Positions 44,912 through 52,976 of a stretch of 60,209 nucleotides of DNA are shown one piece after another. The notes below the pieces were generated by a model. It saw only the letters and a program-made list of their open reading frames with translations. It made no database searches and had not been told where the DNA came from. Position 1 is the first letter of the stretch, and the number at the start of each line of letters is the position of its first letter. Source of the DNA: an uncultured Comamonadaceae bacterium (GTDB taxonomy: Bacteria > Pseudomonadota > Gammaproteobacteria > Burkholderiales > Burkholderiaceae); assembly GCA_946482595.1 (NCBI GenBank), contig CAMLSD010000017.1, positions 1-60,209 of the forward strand. Direction: 5' to 3'. The position numbers and the translations under genes are program-made.

Positions 44912-46576
44912 TCACTCCCCCCGCACGATCCACTGCGCCGCACGCTCGGCGATCATCAGCGTGGGTGAGTTGGTGTTGCCGCTGGTGATCGTGGGCATGA
45001 TGCTCGCGTCCACGATGCGCAGGCCGTCGATGCCGAGCACCTTCAGGCGGGCGTCGACCACGGCCATCGGGTCGTTGCTGCGGCCCATCCGGCAGGTGCC
45101 GACGGGGTGGAAGATGGTGGTGGCAATGTCGCCGGCCAGTTTGGCCAGGTCTTCGTCGCTCTGGTACTGCACGCCGGGTTTGTATTCCTCGGGGCGGTAC
45201 TTCTGCATCGCGGGCTGCGCAACGATGCGTCGTGTCACGCGCAACGAGTCGGCCGCGACCTGGCGGTCGTCCTCGGTCGACAGGTAGTTCGCAAAGATCC
45301 GCGGGGCATCTTCAGGGCGGGGCGAGCGGATGCGCACGTGGCCGCGGCTCGACGGGTTGAGGTTGCACACGCTGGCGGTGAAGGCATTGAAGTCGTGCAG
45401 GGGCTGACCGAAGGCGTCGAGCGACAGTGGCTGCACGTGGTATTCGATGTTGGGCCACTCGAACTGCGGTGACGAGCGCGTGAAGGCGCCCAGTTGCGAC
45501 GGGGCCATGCTCATCGGGCCGCTGCGTCGCAGCGCGTATTCCAGTCCGATGCGGGCCTTGCCGATCAGGTTGTTGGCCATGGTGTTGAGCGTCTTCACGC
45601 CCTGCACCGTGTAGACGGCACGGATCTGCAGGTGGTCCTGCAGGTTCTCGCCGACGCCGGGCAGTTCGTGCTTCACTTCGATGCCGTGTTCGTGCAGCAG
45701 CGCCCCCGGGCCGATGCCGCTCAACTGCAGGATCTGCGGCGAGCCGATGGCGCCGGCCGACAGGATCACCTCGGCGCTGGCGCGCGCGGCCTGGACCTCA
45801 CCCGAGGGGCTGCGCGTCTCGACCCCCGTGACCCGCAGGCGGCCGTTGCTGCCGCGTTCGGTCAGCAGCCGCGTGACCTGGGCACCGGTCCACATCTCGA
45901 AGTTGGGGCGGCCATAACAGGTCGGGCGCAGGAAGGCCTTGGCGGTGTTCCAGCGCCAGCCGCGGCGCTGGTTGACCTCGAAGTAGCCCACACCCTCGTT
46001 GGTACCGCGGTTGAAGTCGTCGGTGGCGGGGATGCCGGCCTGCTGCGCGGCGGCCGCGAAGGCGTCGAGCACTTCCCAGCTCAGGCGCTGCTTCTCGACG
46101 CGCCATTCGCCGCCGTGGCCGTGCAGCATGCGCAGCCGCGCGTTGTCGGCATCGGCCTCGCCGGGGTCGAGCCGCCAGTGGTTCTCGTGCTGCTTGAAGG
46201 CCGGCAGGCAGTGCTCCCAGCGCCAGGTGTCGTCGCCGGTGAGCTGCGCCCACTGGTCATAGTCGCGTGCCTGGCCTCGCATGTAGATCATGCCGTTGAT
46301 GCTGGAGCAGCCGCCCAGCACCTTGCCGCGCGGGTAGCGCAGCTTGCGTCCATTCAGGCCGGGGTCTTCTTCGGTGAAGTACAGCCAGTCGGTGCGGGGG
46401 TTGCCGATGCAGTAGAGGTAACCGACCGGAATGTGGATCCAGTGGTAGTCGTCCTTGCGGCCGGCCTCGATCAGCAGCACGCGCCGCTTCGGGTCGGCGC
46501 TCAGCCGGTTGGCCAGCAGGCAACCGGCGGTGCCGGCCCCGACGATGATGTAGTCGAATGTCGTGTCGTCTGCCAC
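44912..46576 (-). CDS. GMC-family oxidoreductase (choline dehydrogenase-like)
   Basis: This is a flavoprotein of 554 residues in the glucose-methanol-choline family. The ADP-binding start is YIIVGAGTAGCLLANRLSAD, with the GMC signature YPRGKVLGGCSSINGMIYMR and the second signature GAIGSPQILQLSGIGPG. The active-site His region is TTIFHPVGTCRMGRSND with NTNSPTLMIAERAAQWI at the end. It oxidises an alcohol with FAD; choline, other alcohols and polyethylene glycol are all possible for this branch. No betB or betI gene is present, so choline is not specifically supported. A nested palindrome lies about 100 bases upstream. Confidence 0.92.
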   Translation of the reverse strand: MADDTTFDYIIVGAGTAGCLLANRLSADPKRRVLLIEAGRKDDYHWIHIPVGYLYCIGNPRTDWLYFTEEDPGLNGRKLRYPRGKVLGGCSSINGMIYMRGQARDYDQWAQLTGDDTWRWEHCLPAFKQHENHWRLDPGEADADNARLRMLHGHGGEWRVEKQRLSWEVLDAFAAAAQQAGIPATDDFNRGTNEGVGYFEVNQRRGWRWNTAKAFLRPTCYGRPNFEMWTGAQVTRLLTERGSNGRLRVTGVETRSPSGEVQAARASAEVILSAGAIGSPQILQLSGIGPGALLHEHGIEVKHELPGVGENLQDHLQIRAVYTVQGVKTLNTMANNLIGKARIGLEYALRRSGPMSMAPSQLGAFTRSSPQFEWPNIEYHVQPLSLDAFGQPLHDFNAFTASVCNLNPSSRGHVRIRSPRPEDAPRIFANYLSTEDDRQVAADSLRVTRRIVAQPAMQKYRPEEYKPGVQYQSDEDLAKLAGDIATTIFHPVGTCRMGRSNDPMAVVDARLKVLGIDGLRIVDASIMPTITSGNTNSPTLMIAERAAQWIVRGE

Positions 46577-46675
46577 GCTGGTCTCCGGCGCGTTCTGGTT
46601 CTGATGGGCTCGGGTGCAAGTCTAGGCTGCATGCGCCCTGGTGCGATCAGCGTCTGTACGACGATCGAGTGACAA

Positions 46676-46699
46676 CATTGTTCACGTGAACGAACAATG
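46676..46699. promoter_or_regulatory. nested palindrome upstream of the GMC oxidoreductase gene
   Basis: CATTGTTC (46676-46683) and GAACAATG (46692-46699) are perfect 8-base arms around 8 bases. Inside, offset by two bases, is the 12-base perfect palindrome GTTCACGTGAAC (46680-46691). It lies in the divergent gap between the GMC and VUT genes, about 100 bases from the GMC start and 58 bases from the VUT start. The shape suits a TetR-type operator, but no such regulator is encoded nearby. Confidence 0.6.
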
Positions 46700-46756
46700 C
46701 GCCCGGTCAGATCCAGGTCAGATGATGCGGCGTGGCGGACAGTCGACAATACGCCC

Positions 46757-47311
46757 ATGCAGAACACCCGCCCCATGCAACCGCCGCTGCTCGACCTGTG
46801 GCGCCCGATCGTGGCGATGACGGTGGTCATCGTGGCGTCCAACTTCCTGGTCCAGTTCGCCATCAACGACTGGCTGACCTGGGGCGCGTTCACCTATCCG
46901 GTGGCCTTTCTGGTCACCGACCTGACCAACCGGGCCGTCGGTGCGCCGTCGGCGCGGCGTGTGGCCTGGGCCGGTTTTGCGGTGGCGGTGGCCGTGTCAC
47001 TGGCGCTGGCGCCATGGCGCATCGCCGTGGCCTCGGGCGTGGCCTTCATCACCTCGCAGATCCTGGACATCGCGGTGTTCAACCGCTGGCGCAGCCAGTC
47101 ATGGTGGAAGGCGCCGTTCATCGGGTCGGTGGTGGCCTCGGTGATCGACACGGCGATCTTCTTTTTCATCGCCTTTGCCGGCACCGAGATGGACTGGCTC
47201 ATGCTGGGCACCGGCGATCTGGCCGTGAAGTGGCTGATGGCGGCCGTGCTGCTGGCGCCGTACCGCATGATGCTGCCGCACCTTCAGCACTGGGTGCCGT
47301 CGGCACGCTGA
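46757..47311 (+). CDS. VUT/YhhQ-family membrane protein (queuosine-precursor transporter type)
   Basis: This is an inner-membrane protein of 184 residues with about five to six hydrophobic helices. It shows VUT-family motifs: TWGAFTYPVAFLVTDLTNRA, VAFITSQILDIAVFNRWR, and ASVIDTAIFFFIAFAGT followed by LAVKWLMAAVLLAPYRMM. E. coli YhhQ of this family takes up the queuosine precursors preQ0 and preQ1. No queuosine biosynthesis gene is nearby. The ATG at 46757 is the family start. Confidence 0.85.
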   Translation: MQNTRPMQPPLLDLWRPIVAMTVVIVASNFLVQFAINDWLTWGAFTYPVAFLVTDLTNRAVGAPSARRVAWAGFAVAVAVSLALAPWRIAVASGVAFITSQILDIAVFNRWRSQSWWKAPFIGSVVASVIDTAIFFFIAFAGTEMDWLMLGTGDLAVKWLMAAVLLAPYRMMLPHLQHWVPSAR

Positions 47312-47406
47312 GCCGGGTGCGGCAAGGCCCGTCCCGGCCGGTGGCCCGGGCGGGGCCTGGGCGCCAGCGTTGCCTCGCTGCGCCCTTGCCGTGACAATCG
47401 GCCCCA

Positions 47407-48171
47407 ATGCGACTGGTGTCCTATCTTCCCCTGCGGCCGATCGCCTTCCTGGGTCAGGTGCTGCTGTCGGCCGTGGCGATGGTGCGTCGTGGTGCCCGTT
47501 TTGCCGCACGCGACCTCGCGCGGGCCACGGCGGACAGTGGTGCGCGGGCGCTGGCGATCGTCAGCGTGGTGAATCTGCTTGTGGGCGCCATCCTGGCGTT
47601 TGTCGGTGCGGTGCAGCTGATCAAGTTCGGGGCCGGCATCTTCGTGGCCGACCTCGTGGGCATTGCGGTGGCGCGCGAGATGGCCGCCGTGATCACCGCC
47701 GTGGTGATGGCCGGGCGCACCGGCGCGGCGTTTGCGGCCGAACTGGCCACCATGCAGACCAACGAGGAGATCGACGCCTTCGAGGTCCTGGGCCTGGGCG
47801 CCGTCGACTACCTCGTGCTGCCGCGGGTGCTGGCCCTGCTGCTGATGATGCCGCTGCTCTACATCTATGGCTGCGTGGCGGCCATCCTCGGTGGTCTGTT
47901 CGTGGGGGCAGGCATGCTGGAGCTGGCGCCGGCGGCCTACATGGACCGCACCTTCGCGGCACTGACCTGGACCCACCTCGGCCTGGGCCTGGCCAAGTCC
48001 TTCGTGTTCGGTGTGCTGGTGGCCATGACCGGCTGCTACTACGGCCTGCACGCACAGCGCAACGCGGCCGGTGTGGGCACGGCCACCACCCAGGCGGTGG
48101 TCGTGAGCATCGTGGGCATCATCACGGTGGACGCGGTGTTTGCGCTGTGTGCCAACGCACTGGGGTTGTGA
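47407..48171 (+). CDS. MCE-type lipid ABC transporter permease (MlaE-like)
   Basis: This is an inner-membrane permease of 254 residues. MlaE landmarks are FGAGIFVADLVGIAVAREMA, VVMAGRTGAAFAAELATMQT and NEEIDAFEVLGLGAVDYLVL, with further hydrophobic helices. It moves phospholipids between the membranes together with an MCE protein and an ATPase. It begins an operon of four genes: permease, ATPase, MCE protein, lipoprotein. One base separates it from the ATPase gene. Confidence 0.94.
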   Translation: MRLVSYLPLRPIAFLGQVLLSAVAMVRRGARFAARDLARATADSGARALAIVSVVNLLVGAILAFVGAVQLIKFGAGIFVADLVGIAVAREMAAVITAVVMAGRTGAAFAAELATMQTNEEIDAFEVLGLGAVDYLVLPRVLALLLMMPLLYIYGCVAAILGGLFVGAGMLELAPAAYMDRTFAALTWTHLGLGLAKSFVFGVLVAMTGCYYGLHAQRNAAGVGTATTQAVVVSIVGIITVDAVFALCANALGL

Positions 48172-48172
48172 C

Positions 48173-48988
48173 ATGCAGGCATCCGACACCGCGCCGCAGG
48201 CCACCCCCCCTCAGCTTGCCGTCAGCGGGCTCGAAATGCGCTTCGGCAGCCGCCTGATCCAGACGGCGATCGACTTCCGCGTCGAGCGCGGCACCATCTT
48301 TGCGGTGATGGGGGGCAGCGGCTGCGGCAAGAGCACCCTGCTCAAGCATGTGATCGGCCTGCTGCCGCCCGCGGCCGGGCGGGTCGAGCATGAGGGCACC
48401 GACTATTGGCGCGGCGACGAGGCCACCCGGTCGCGCCTGCGCTCGCGCTGCGGCATGCTGTTCCAGAGTGCGGCACTGTGGTCGTCGATGACCCTGCTCG
48501 AAAACGTCTGCCTGCCGCTGGAGCAGCTCACGACCCTGTCGCCGGGCGAGCGTGAAGCACGCGCGCGCGAGGTGCTGACCTGGGTGGGCCTGGGCGAGTT
48601 TGCCGGCTACTACCCGGCCGACATCAGCGGCGGCATGAAAAAGCGCGCCGGGCTGGCGCGTGCCATCGCCGCCGAACCGCCCTTGCTGCTGTTCGACGAG
48701 CCCTCGGCCGGGCTGGACCCCATCAGTGCGCGCCGGCTCGACGACCTGATCCTGGATGTGCGTGACCGCACCCGCGCGGCCATCGTGATCGTGAGCCATG
48801 AACTGCCCAGCCTGCTGGCGATTGCCGACGACGGCATCTTTCTCGATGCCGACAGCAAGCAGCCGATCGCCCATGGCAGCCCGCGCGCGCTGCGTGACGA
48901 CCCATCCACCCACCCGACGGTGCGGGCCTTCCTGCGTCGCGAAGATCCGGCCCGTGCGGCTGCTGCTCCTGCGGAGGTGACGAATTGA
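48173..48988 (+). CDS. MCE-type lipid ABC transporter ATPase (MlaF-like)
   Basis: This is a 271-residue ATPase. Walker A is [20 protein letters not shown], the signature is YYPADISGGMKKRAGLARAI and Walker B is LLLFDEPSAGLDPISARRLD. FQSAALWSSMTLLENV is typical of MlaF. The ATG at 48173 is 2 bases after the permease stop; the frame extension upstream is not used. The stop overlaps the TTG start of the MCE gene by 4 bases. Confidence 0.95.
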   Translation: MQASDTAPQATPPQLAVSGLEMRFGSRLIQTAIDFRVERGTIFAVMGGSGCGKSTLLKHVIGLLPPAAGRVEHEGTDYWRGDEATRSRLRSRCGMLFQSAALWSSMTLLENVCLPLEQLTTLSPGEREARAREVLTWVGLGEFAGYYPADISGGMKKRAGLARAIAAEPPLLLFDEPSAGLDPISARRLDDLILDVRDRTRAAIVIVSHELPSLLAIADDGIFLDADSKQPIAHGSPRALRDDPSTHPTVRAFLRREDPARAAAAPAEVTN

Positions 48989-49959
48989 TCAAGAAACAGG
49001 CGCTGCTCGTGGGCAGCTTCGTGATCGGCGCACTGGCGCTGGTGATCGCGGCCATCCTGTGGCTCAGCGACACCAGCCTGTTCCAGACCCAGCTGCGAGC
49101 GATCGTCTACTTTCGTGGCAGCGTGAGCGGCCTGTACATCGGCGCGCCGGTGACCTTCCGGGGGGTGCAGGTGGGCCAGGTCGACCAGATCGACATCCAG
49201 GTCGATCATGGCTCGCTCGAAGCCCGCATTCCGGTGCGCCTGCGCATCCGCCCGGACGCCGTCACCTTCACGCGCAACGGCGAGCAGGCGGTTGATCTGC
49301 CGGACCTGGTGCAGCGCGGCCTGCGGGCCCGGCTGGTGGCGCAGAGTTTCGTGACGGGACAGAAGTCGATCGATCTCGACTTCGTGCCCGACGCCCTGCC
49401 ACCGCAGAACCTCACCGCCGGGCCGGGGGGGGCGGCCGAGATCCCGGCGGTGGCCGACCGCTTCGATGCGTTGTTCGACCAGCTGGCCGAACTGCCGCTG
49501 CGCGAGACCGTGCGCGACCTGCGCATGACGCTCGACGTGCTGCGCCTCACGCTGGACAGCACGCGCAAGACGCTCGACGTGGCCAGCGCCGAAGTGGCCG
49601 AGACGGCCGCCGAGGCCCGCAAGACGCTGGCGGTGGCCTCCAGTTCGTTGCTGCAGGTGCAGGGCAGTGCCCAGTCGGCGCTGGCCTCGATGGCCCGCCT
49701 GACCGACACCACCCGCGAGGCCGTGCAGACCGCCCAGCCCGAACTGCAGCGCAGCCTGGACGGTGCCCGCCAGGCCGCCGACCAGGCGCGCCTGGCGATG
49801 ACGCGGGTGGCCGAGCTGACGGCGCCCGGCGCCCCGCTGCGCAGCGACCTCGACGGTGCCGTGCGGGATCTGTCCCAGGCGGCCCGCAGCCTGCGCGAAT
49901 GGGCCGAGCTGCTGGAAGACCAACCCAATGCCGTGATCTTCGGGAGTGAACGCCGATGA
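48985..49959 (+). CDS. MCE-domain substrate-binding protein (MlaD-like), TTG start
   Basis: This is a 324-residue protein with one N-terminal membrane anchor (LLVGSFVIGALALVIAAILW) and an MCE domain (IVYFRGSVSGLYIGAPVTFR, then VGQVDQIDIQ) that binds lipid in the periplasm. The C-terminal 160 residues are an alanine-rich helix (LRMTLDVLRLTLDSTRKTL, then ASAEVAETAAEARKTL) that probably forms a lipid tunnel or coiled coil, longer than in E. coli MlaD. The TTG start is preceded by GGAGGTG at ideal spacing, which decides it over internal starts. Confidence 0.93.
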   Translation: MIKKQALLVGSFVIGALALVIAAILWLSDTSLFQTQLRAIVYFRGSVSGLYIGAPVTFRGVQVGQVDQIDIQVDHGSLEARIPVRLRIRPDAVTFTRNGEQAVDLPDLVQRGLRARLVAQSFVTGQKSIDLDFVPDALPPQNLTAGPGGAAEIPAVADRFDALFDQLAELPLRETVRDLRMTLDVLRLTLDSTRKTLDVASAEVAETAAEARKTLAVASSSLLQVQGSAQSALASMARLTDTTREAVQTAQPELQRSLDGARQAADQARLAMTRVAELTAPGAPLRSDLDGAVRDLSQAARSLREWAELLEDQPNAVIFGSERR

Positions 49960-50600
49960 CATTCCGACTCCGCCCGCTGGCCGGTGGGCTGGCCCTGCTC
50001 GCGGCGGCCGGCCTGGCCGGCTGCGCCAGCGACACCCCGCGCCCCACCCTGATCACCCTGCCGGCGGTGGCCGTCGCGCCGGTGGCAGCCAGCGCCCCGG
50101 CCGCAGCGGCGAGTGCACCGGTGCTGGTGGTGCGTCGTGTGGCGATCCCCGAATACCTGGCGTCGCGCCGGGTGCGCTTCAGGGCCGATGCGAGCACCCT
50201 GGCCGAATGGCCCAACACCTACTGGGCCGAACGCATCGAGGTGGGGGTGTCGCGCGAGTTCACCGCAGCCATGCGCCAGGCCCTGCCGGGCTGGACGGTC
50301 TGCGAGGGCACCTGCGCCGACCGAACCGCCGGCTACAGCCTGCAGGTCGAGCTGCAACCCTTCGACTACCGGCGTGCCAGCGGCCCGGCGGTGCCGGCCA
50401 CCCCCGGGCTGCTGCAGGCGCGCGCCCACGCGATCCTGGCCACCACCGAGGCCCCGCCCCGGGTGCTGCACAGCCTGGAGCTGCCGCTCGATCGCCCGGT
50501 GGCGGCCGACACGCCGCAAGCCCATGCGCAGGCGATGAGCGAGGCGCTGCAGGCACTGGCGCAGCGGCTGGCAGGCGCCGTGACGGCCGCAACACGCTGA
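49956..50600 (+). CDS. ABC-type transport auxiliary lipoprotein
   Basis: This is a 214-residue outer-membrane lipoprotein of the PqiC-like auxiliary family. The N-terminus is a lipoprotein signal with lipobox LAGC (LALLAAAGLAGCASDTPRPT). The body holds VRRVAIPEYLASRRVRFRAD, then NTYWAERIEVGVSREFTAAM. Such proteins sit with MCE transporters and are thought to complete the route at the outer membrane. Its start overlaps the MCE gene stop by 4 bases. Confidence 0.9.
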   Translation: MTFRLRPLAGGLALLAAAGLAGCASDTPRPTLITLPAVAVAPVAASAPAAAASAPVLVVRRVAIPEYLASRRVRFRADASTLAEWPNTYWAERIEVGVSREFTAAMRQALPGWTVCEGTCADRTAGYSLQVELQPFDYRRASGPAVPATPGLLQARAHAILATTEAPPRVLHSLELPLDRPVAADTPQAHAQAMSEALQALAQRLAGAVTAATR

Positions 50601-50615
50601 GCGGGCCGGTCGGCC

Positions 50616-52049
50616 TCATGCGGCGGTGCGCCCGACGGGCCCGGAGGCCCCGGAGCGTGTGGCGTCAAACAGGCCATACCAGTCCAGCCGGCGCGTGAGC
50701 ACCATCACCGTGGCCAGCACGGCAAACAGCAGCAGCGAGCCCATCACCAGGGCCGTCTGTTCGAGTTGCAGCAGCACGAACAGCGCGCCGTAGAGCGTGG
50801 CCACGCCGGCGCCAAAGCCGATGCCGGCCCGCCGGCCGCCCAGCATGTGACTGGCATAGAAGCTCAGCAGCGCCACGCAGGCCAGGCTGGCCAGTCCGTA
50901 AGCCAGTCCGAAGGCGAGGTGTTCCGACAGGCTGAGCAGCAGCAGGAAAAACACGCTCAGCGCCGAACCCACCAGCAGGTACTGGATGGGGTGCACACGC
51001 CGCCGCCCCAGGGCCTCCAGCAGCGCCACCGCCACGAAGGTCAGCACGATGAACAGCATGCCGTACTTGATGGCGCGGTCGCTGAGCACATACGGGTTGA
51101 CCGGGTCGATGAACGACACGCCCAGGCTGTCGAGGCAGCGTTGCGCTTCGCCACCGGCGCCATGGCTGATGCTCAGGCTGGCACTGGCGGTGCTGCTGGC
51201 CAGGTCGCACATCGGGGCGCCGCGCAGGAACTCGGCCGGGGCCGTGGTGGCCAGCGACGACACGCGCCAGCTCGCATCGAAACCGTCGGCCCGCACCTCA
51301 CGCGTGGCCGGCAGGAAGCGCCCGGCAAACGACGGATGCGGCCAGTCGGACTGCCACTTCACCTGCGTGTCCATGGCCAGCGGCACGAGCGACAGCTCGG
51401 TCGTGCCGAGCAGCTCCAGATCGACCTGGGCACTCAGGGCCTGGTCGACCCGTGCCGGCTGCATCATGGCCTCGGGCAGAACCGCATGAAAGCCGCGGCT
51501 GTAGGTGGGGTGGGTCGTGCCCGGCTGCGCCACCAGGGTGGCCTGGTCGAGCCGGACCTGTGCGGAGCGGATGCCGCGCGCATCGCTGACGGCCACCATC
51601 ATCACCGCGGGGCCGCAGTTCATGCGCGAGTCAGCCCGGCTGCGCGAGGGCTGCAGCGCGGCCAGGTCGGCCCAGCGTGCGTCGAGCCGGGCCCGTGTGG
51701 CATACCCGTTGATCTTGAAGAGGCCGCGCTGGCGGGCTTCGAGTGCCACCTGACCGTTCACGTCGAGCTGGGTCGGCACGGCGCTGAGCAGCACCTCGCG
51801 GCGCTCGACCACCGGCCGTGCGTCACGGCCTTCGCCCTGGCTGCTGTCCCACTGCTCGGTGCAACTGCGCCGCAGCACCGGCCCCATCACGGCCTGCCCG
51901 GCCGCCTGGCTCTGTTCGACGCTGGCCTGGGCCTCGAGCTGGCGCATGCGCCGTTCGTCGACCACATCGTCGATGTGCCACAGGGCGAACATCAGGATGC
52001 CCACGATCCCGATGATGGCCAGGGCCTTGCCCATGAAGGTGTTTTTCAT
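50616..52049 (-). CDS. creD: inner-membrane protein CreD
   Basis: This is a 477-residue membrane protein of the CreD family, linked in other bacteria to envelope integrity and beta-lactam response. The N-terminal helix is followed by ERRMRQLEAQASVEQSQAAG, then a periplasmic domain with GPVLRRSCTEQW. Five or six C-terminal helices include YLLVGSALSVFFLLLLSLSE. CreBC regulators are not adjacent. It converges on the lipoprotein gene with a 15-base gap. Confidence 0.9.
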   Translation of the reverse strand: MKNTFMGKALAIIGIVGILMFALWHIDDVVDERRMRQLEAQASVEQSQAAGQAVMGPVLRRSCTEQWDSSQGEGRDARPVVERREVLLSAVPTQLDVNGQVALEARQRGLFKINGYATRARLDARWADLAALQPSRSRADSRMNCGPAVMMVAVSDARGIRSAQVRLDQATLVAQPGTTHPTYSRGFHAVLPEAMMQPARVDQALSAQVDLELLGTTELSLVPLAMDTQVKWQSDWPHPSFAGRFLPATREVRADGFDASWRVSSLATTAPAEFLRGAPMCDLASSTASASLSISHGAGGEAQRCLDSLGVSFIDPVNPYVLSDRAIKYGMLFIVLTFVAVALLEALGRRRVHPIQYLLVGSALSVFFLLLLSLSEHLAFGLAYGLASLACVALLSFYASHMLGGRRAGIGFGAGVATLYGALFVLLQLEQTALVMGSLLLFAVLATVMVLTRRLDWYGLFDATRSGASGPVGRTAA

Positions 52050-52187
52050 CTTCCTTGCTCCGCTGTGTTGAATGCGGCGCAGTCTGGAAGCCCCGCGTGA
52101 AGGCGGGGTGAAGCGTGTGAACGGGCTGTGTGAAGTGGGTGTGCGCCTGTGGCGGGCGATGCGGGAGGGTGCCGGGCACCCCCGCGT

Positions 52188-52976
52188 TCAGGCCGCGGCA
52201 GCGCCTGGCCGTTGTGCCTGGGCCTGGCGACGGCGGGCCGCCTCTTCGAGCTGGCGTGCCAGCTCGCGGGTGTTGATCGGCTTGACGAGGAAGGCGTCGC
52301 AGCCAGCGGCCAGCAGTTCGTCACGCCGGTAGGTGTCGGTGAAGGCGGTGACCGCCACCACCGGGATGCCGGCCGTGCGCGGGTCGCCGCGCAGCTGCTT
52401 CAGGAAGGCCAGGCCGTCGATGCCGGGCAGCTGCAGGTCCAGCAGGATCACGTCGGGCAGGCTGGCGGCCACGGTGGTTGCTGCCGCTTCGGCCGAGGTG
52501 TCGGACAGCACCATGTGCCCGTTGATCTGCAGCACCGCGCCCATCAGCTTCAGGTCGATGCGGTCGTCTTCGACCACGAGGATCTTCACTTTCTGGCGCT
52601 CCTGTTCGCTGCGGTCGAGCAGCTCCTGCACCTGGCCGGGCAGCCGGCGCGTGTCGATGGGTTTGGTGATGTAGCCCGAGCAGCCGGCCTCGAGCGCCTT
52701 GCGGTCGTCGCCCTTCATCGCAAACGCGGTCAGCGCCACCACCGGGATGTGGGCCAGCCGCGCGTCGGCCTTGACCACACGGGTGAAGCTCAGGCCGTCC
52801 ATGCCGGGCAGGGCGATGTCGGCCAGGATCAGGTCGGGCAGGCGTTCACCCAGCACCACCAGCGCCTGTTCGGCGTCCACGGCGGTGGTGACCTGGTAGC
52901 CGCTCATCTCCAGCACATCGCAGGCCAGCTTCAGGTTGAGCGGGTTGTCGTCGACGATCAGGATGCGCGAACTCAT
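52188..52976 (-). CDS. tandem-receiver response regulator without output domain
   Basis: This is a 262-residue protein made of two CheY-like receiver domains. The first has [20 protein letters not shown], the phospho-acceptor in [13 protein letters not shown] and the lysine loop [12 protein letters not shown]. The second has [33 protein letters not shown] and [12 protein letters not shown]. Both acceptor aspartates are present. No DNA-binding or enzymatic domain follows, so it probably relays phosphate or works by protein contact. Its start overlaps the kinase stop by 4 bases. Confidence 0.93.
   Translation of the reverse strand: MSSRILIVDDNPLNLKLACDVLEMSGYQVTTAVDAEQALVVLGERLPDLILADIALPGMDGLSFTRVVKADARLAHIPVVALTAFAMKGDDRKALEAGCSGYITKPIDTRRLPGQVQELLDRSEQERQKVKILVVEDDRIDLKLMGAVLQINGHMVLSDTSAEAAATTVAASLPDVILLDLQLPGIDGLAFLKQLRGDPRTAGIPVVAVTAFTDTYRRDELLAAGCDAFLVKPINTRELARQLEEAARRRQAQAQRPGAAAA

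Noticed and set aside
46680..46691. GTTCACGTGAAC considered as a fourth parS site
   Set aside because: It lacks one T/A in each arm (GTTCAC instead of GTTTCAC) and lies 35 kb from the other sites; it is better read as a regulatory dyad.
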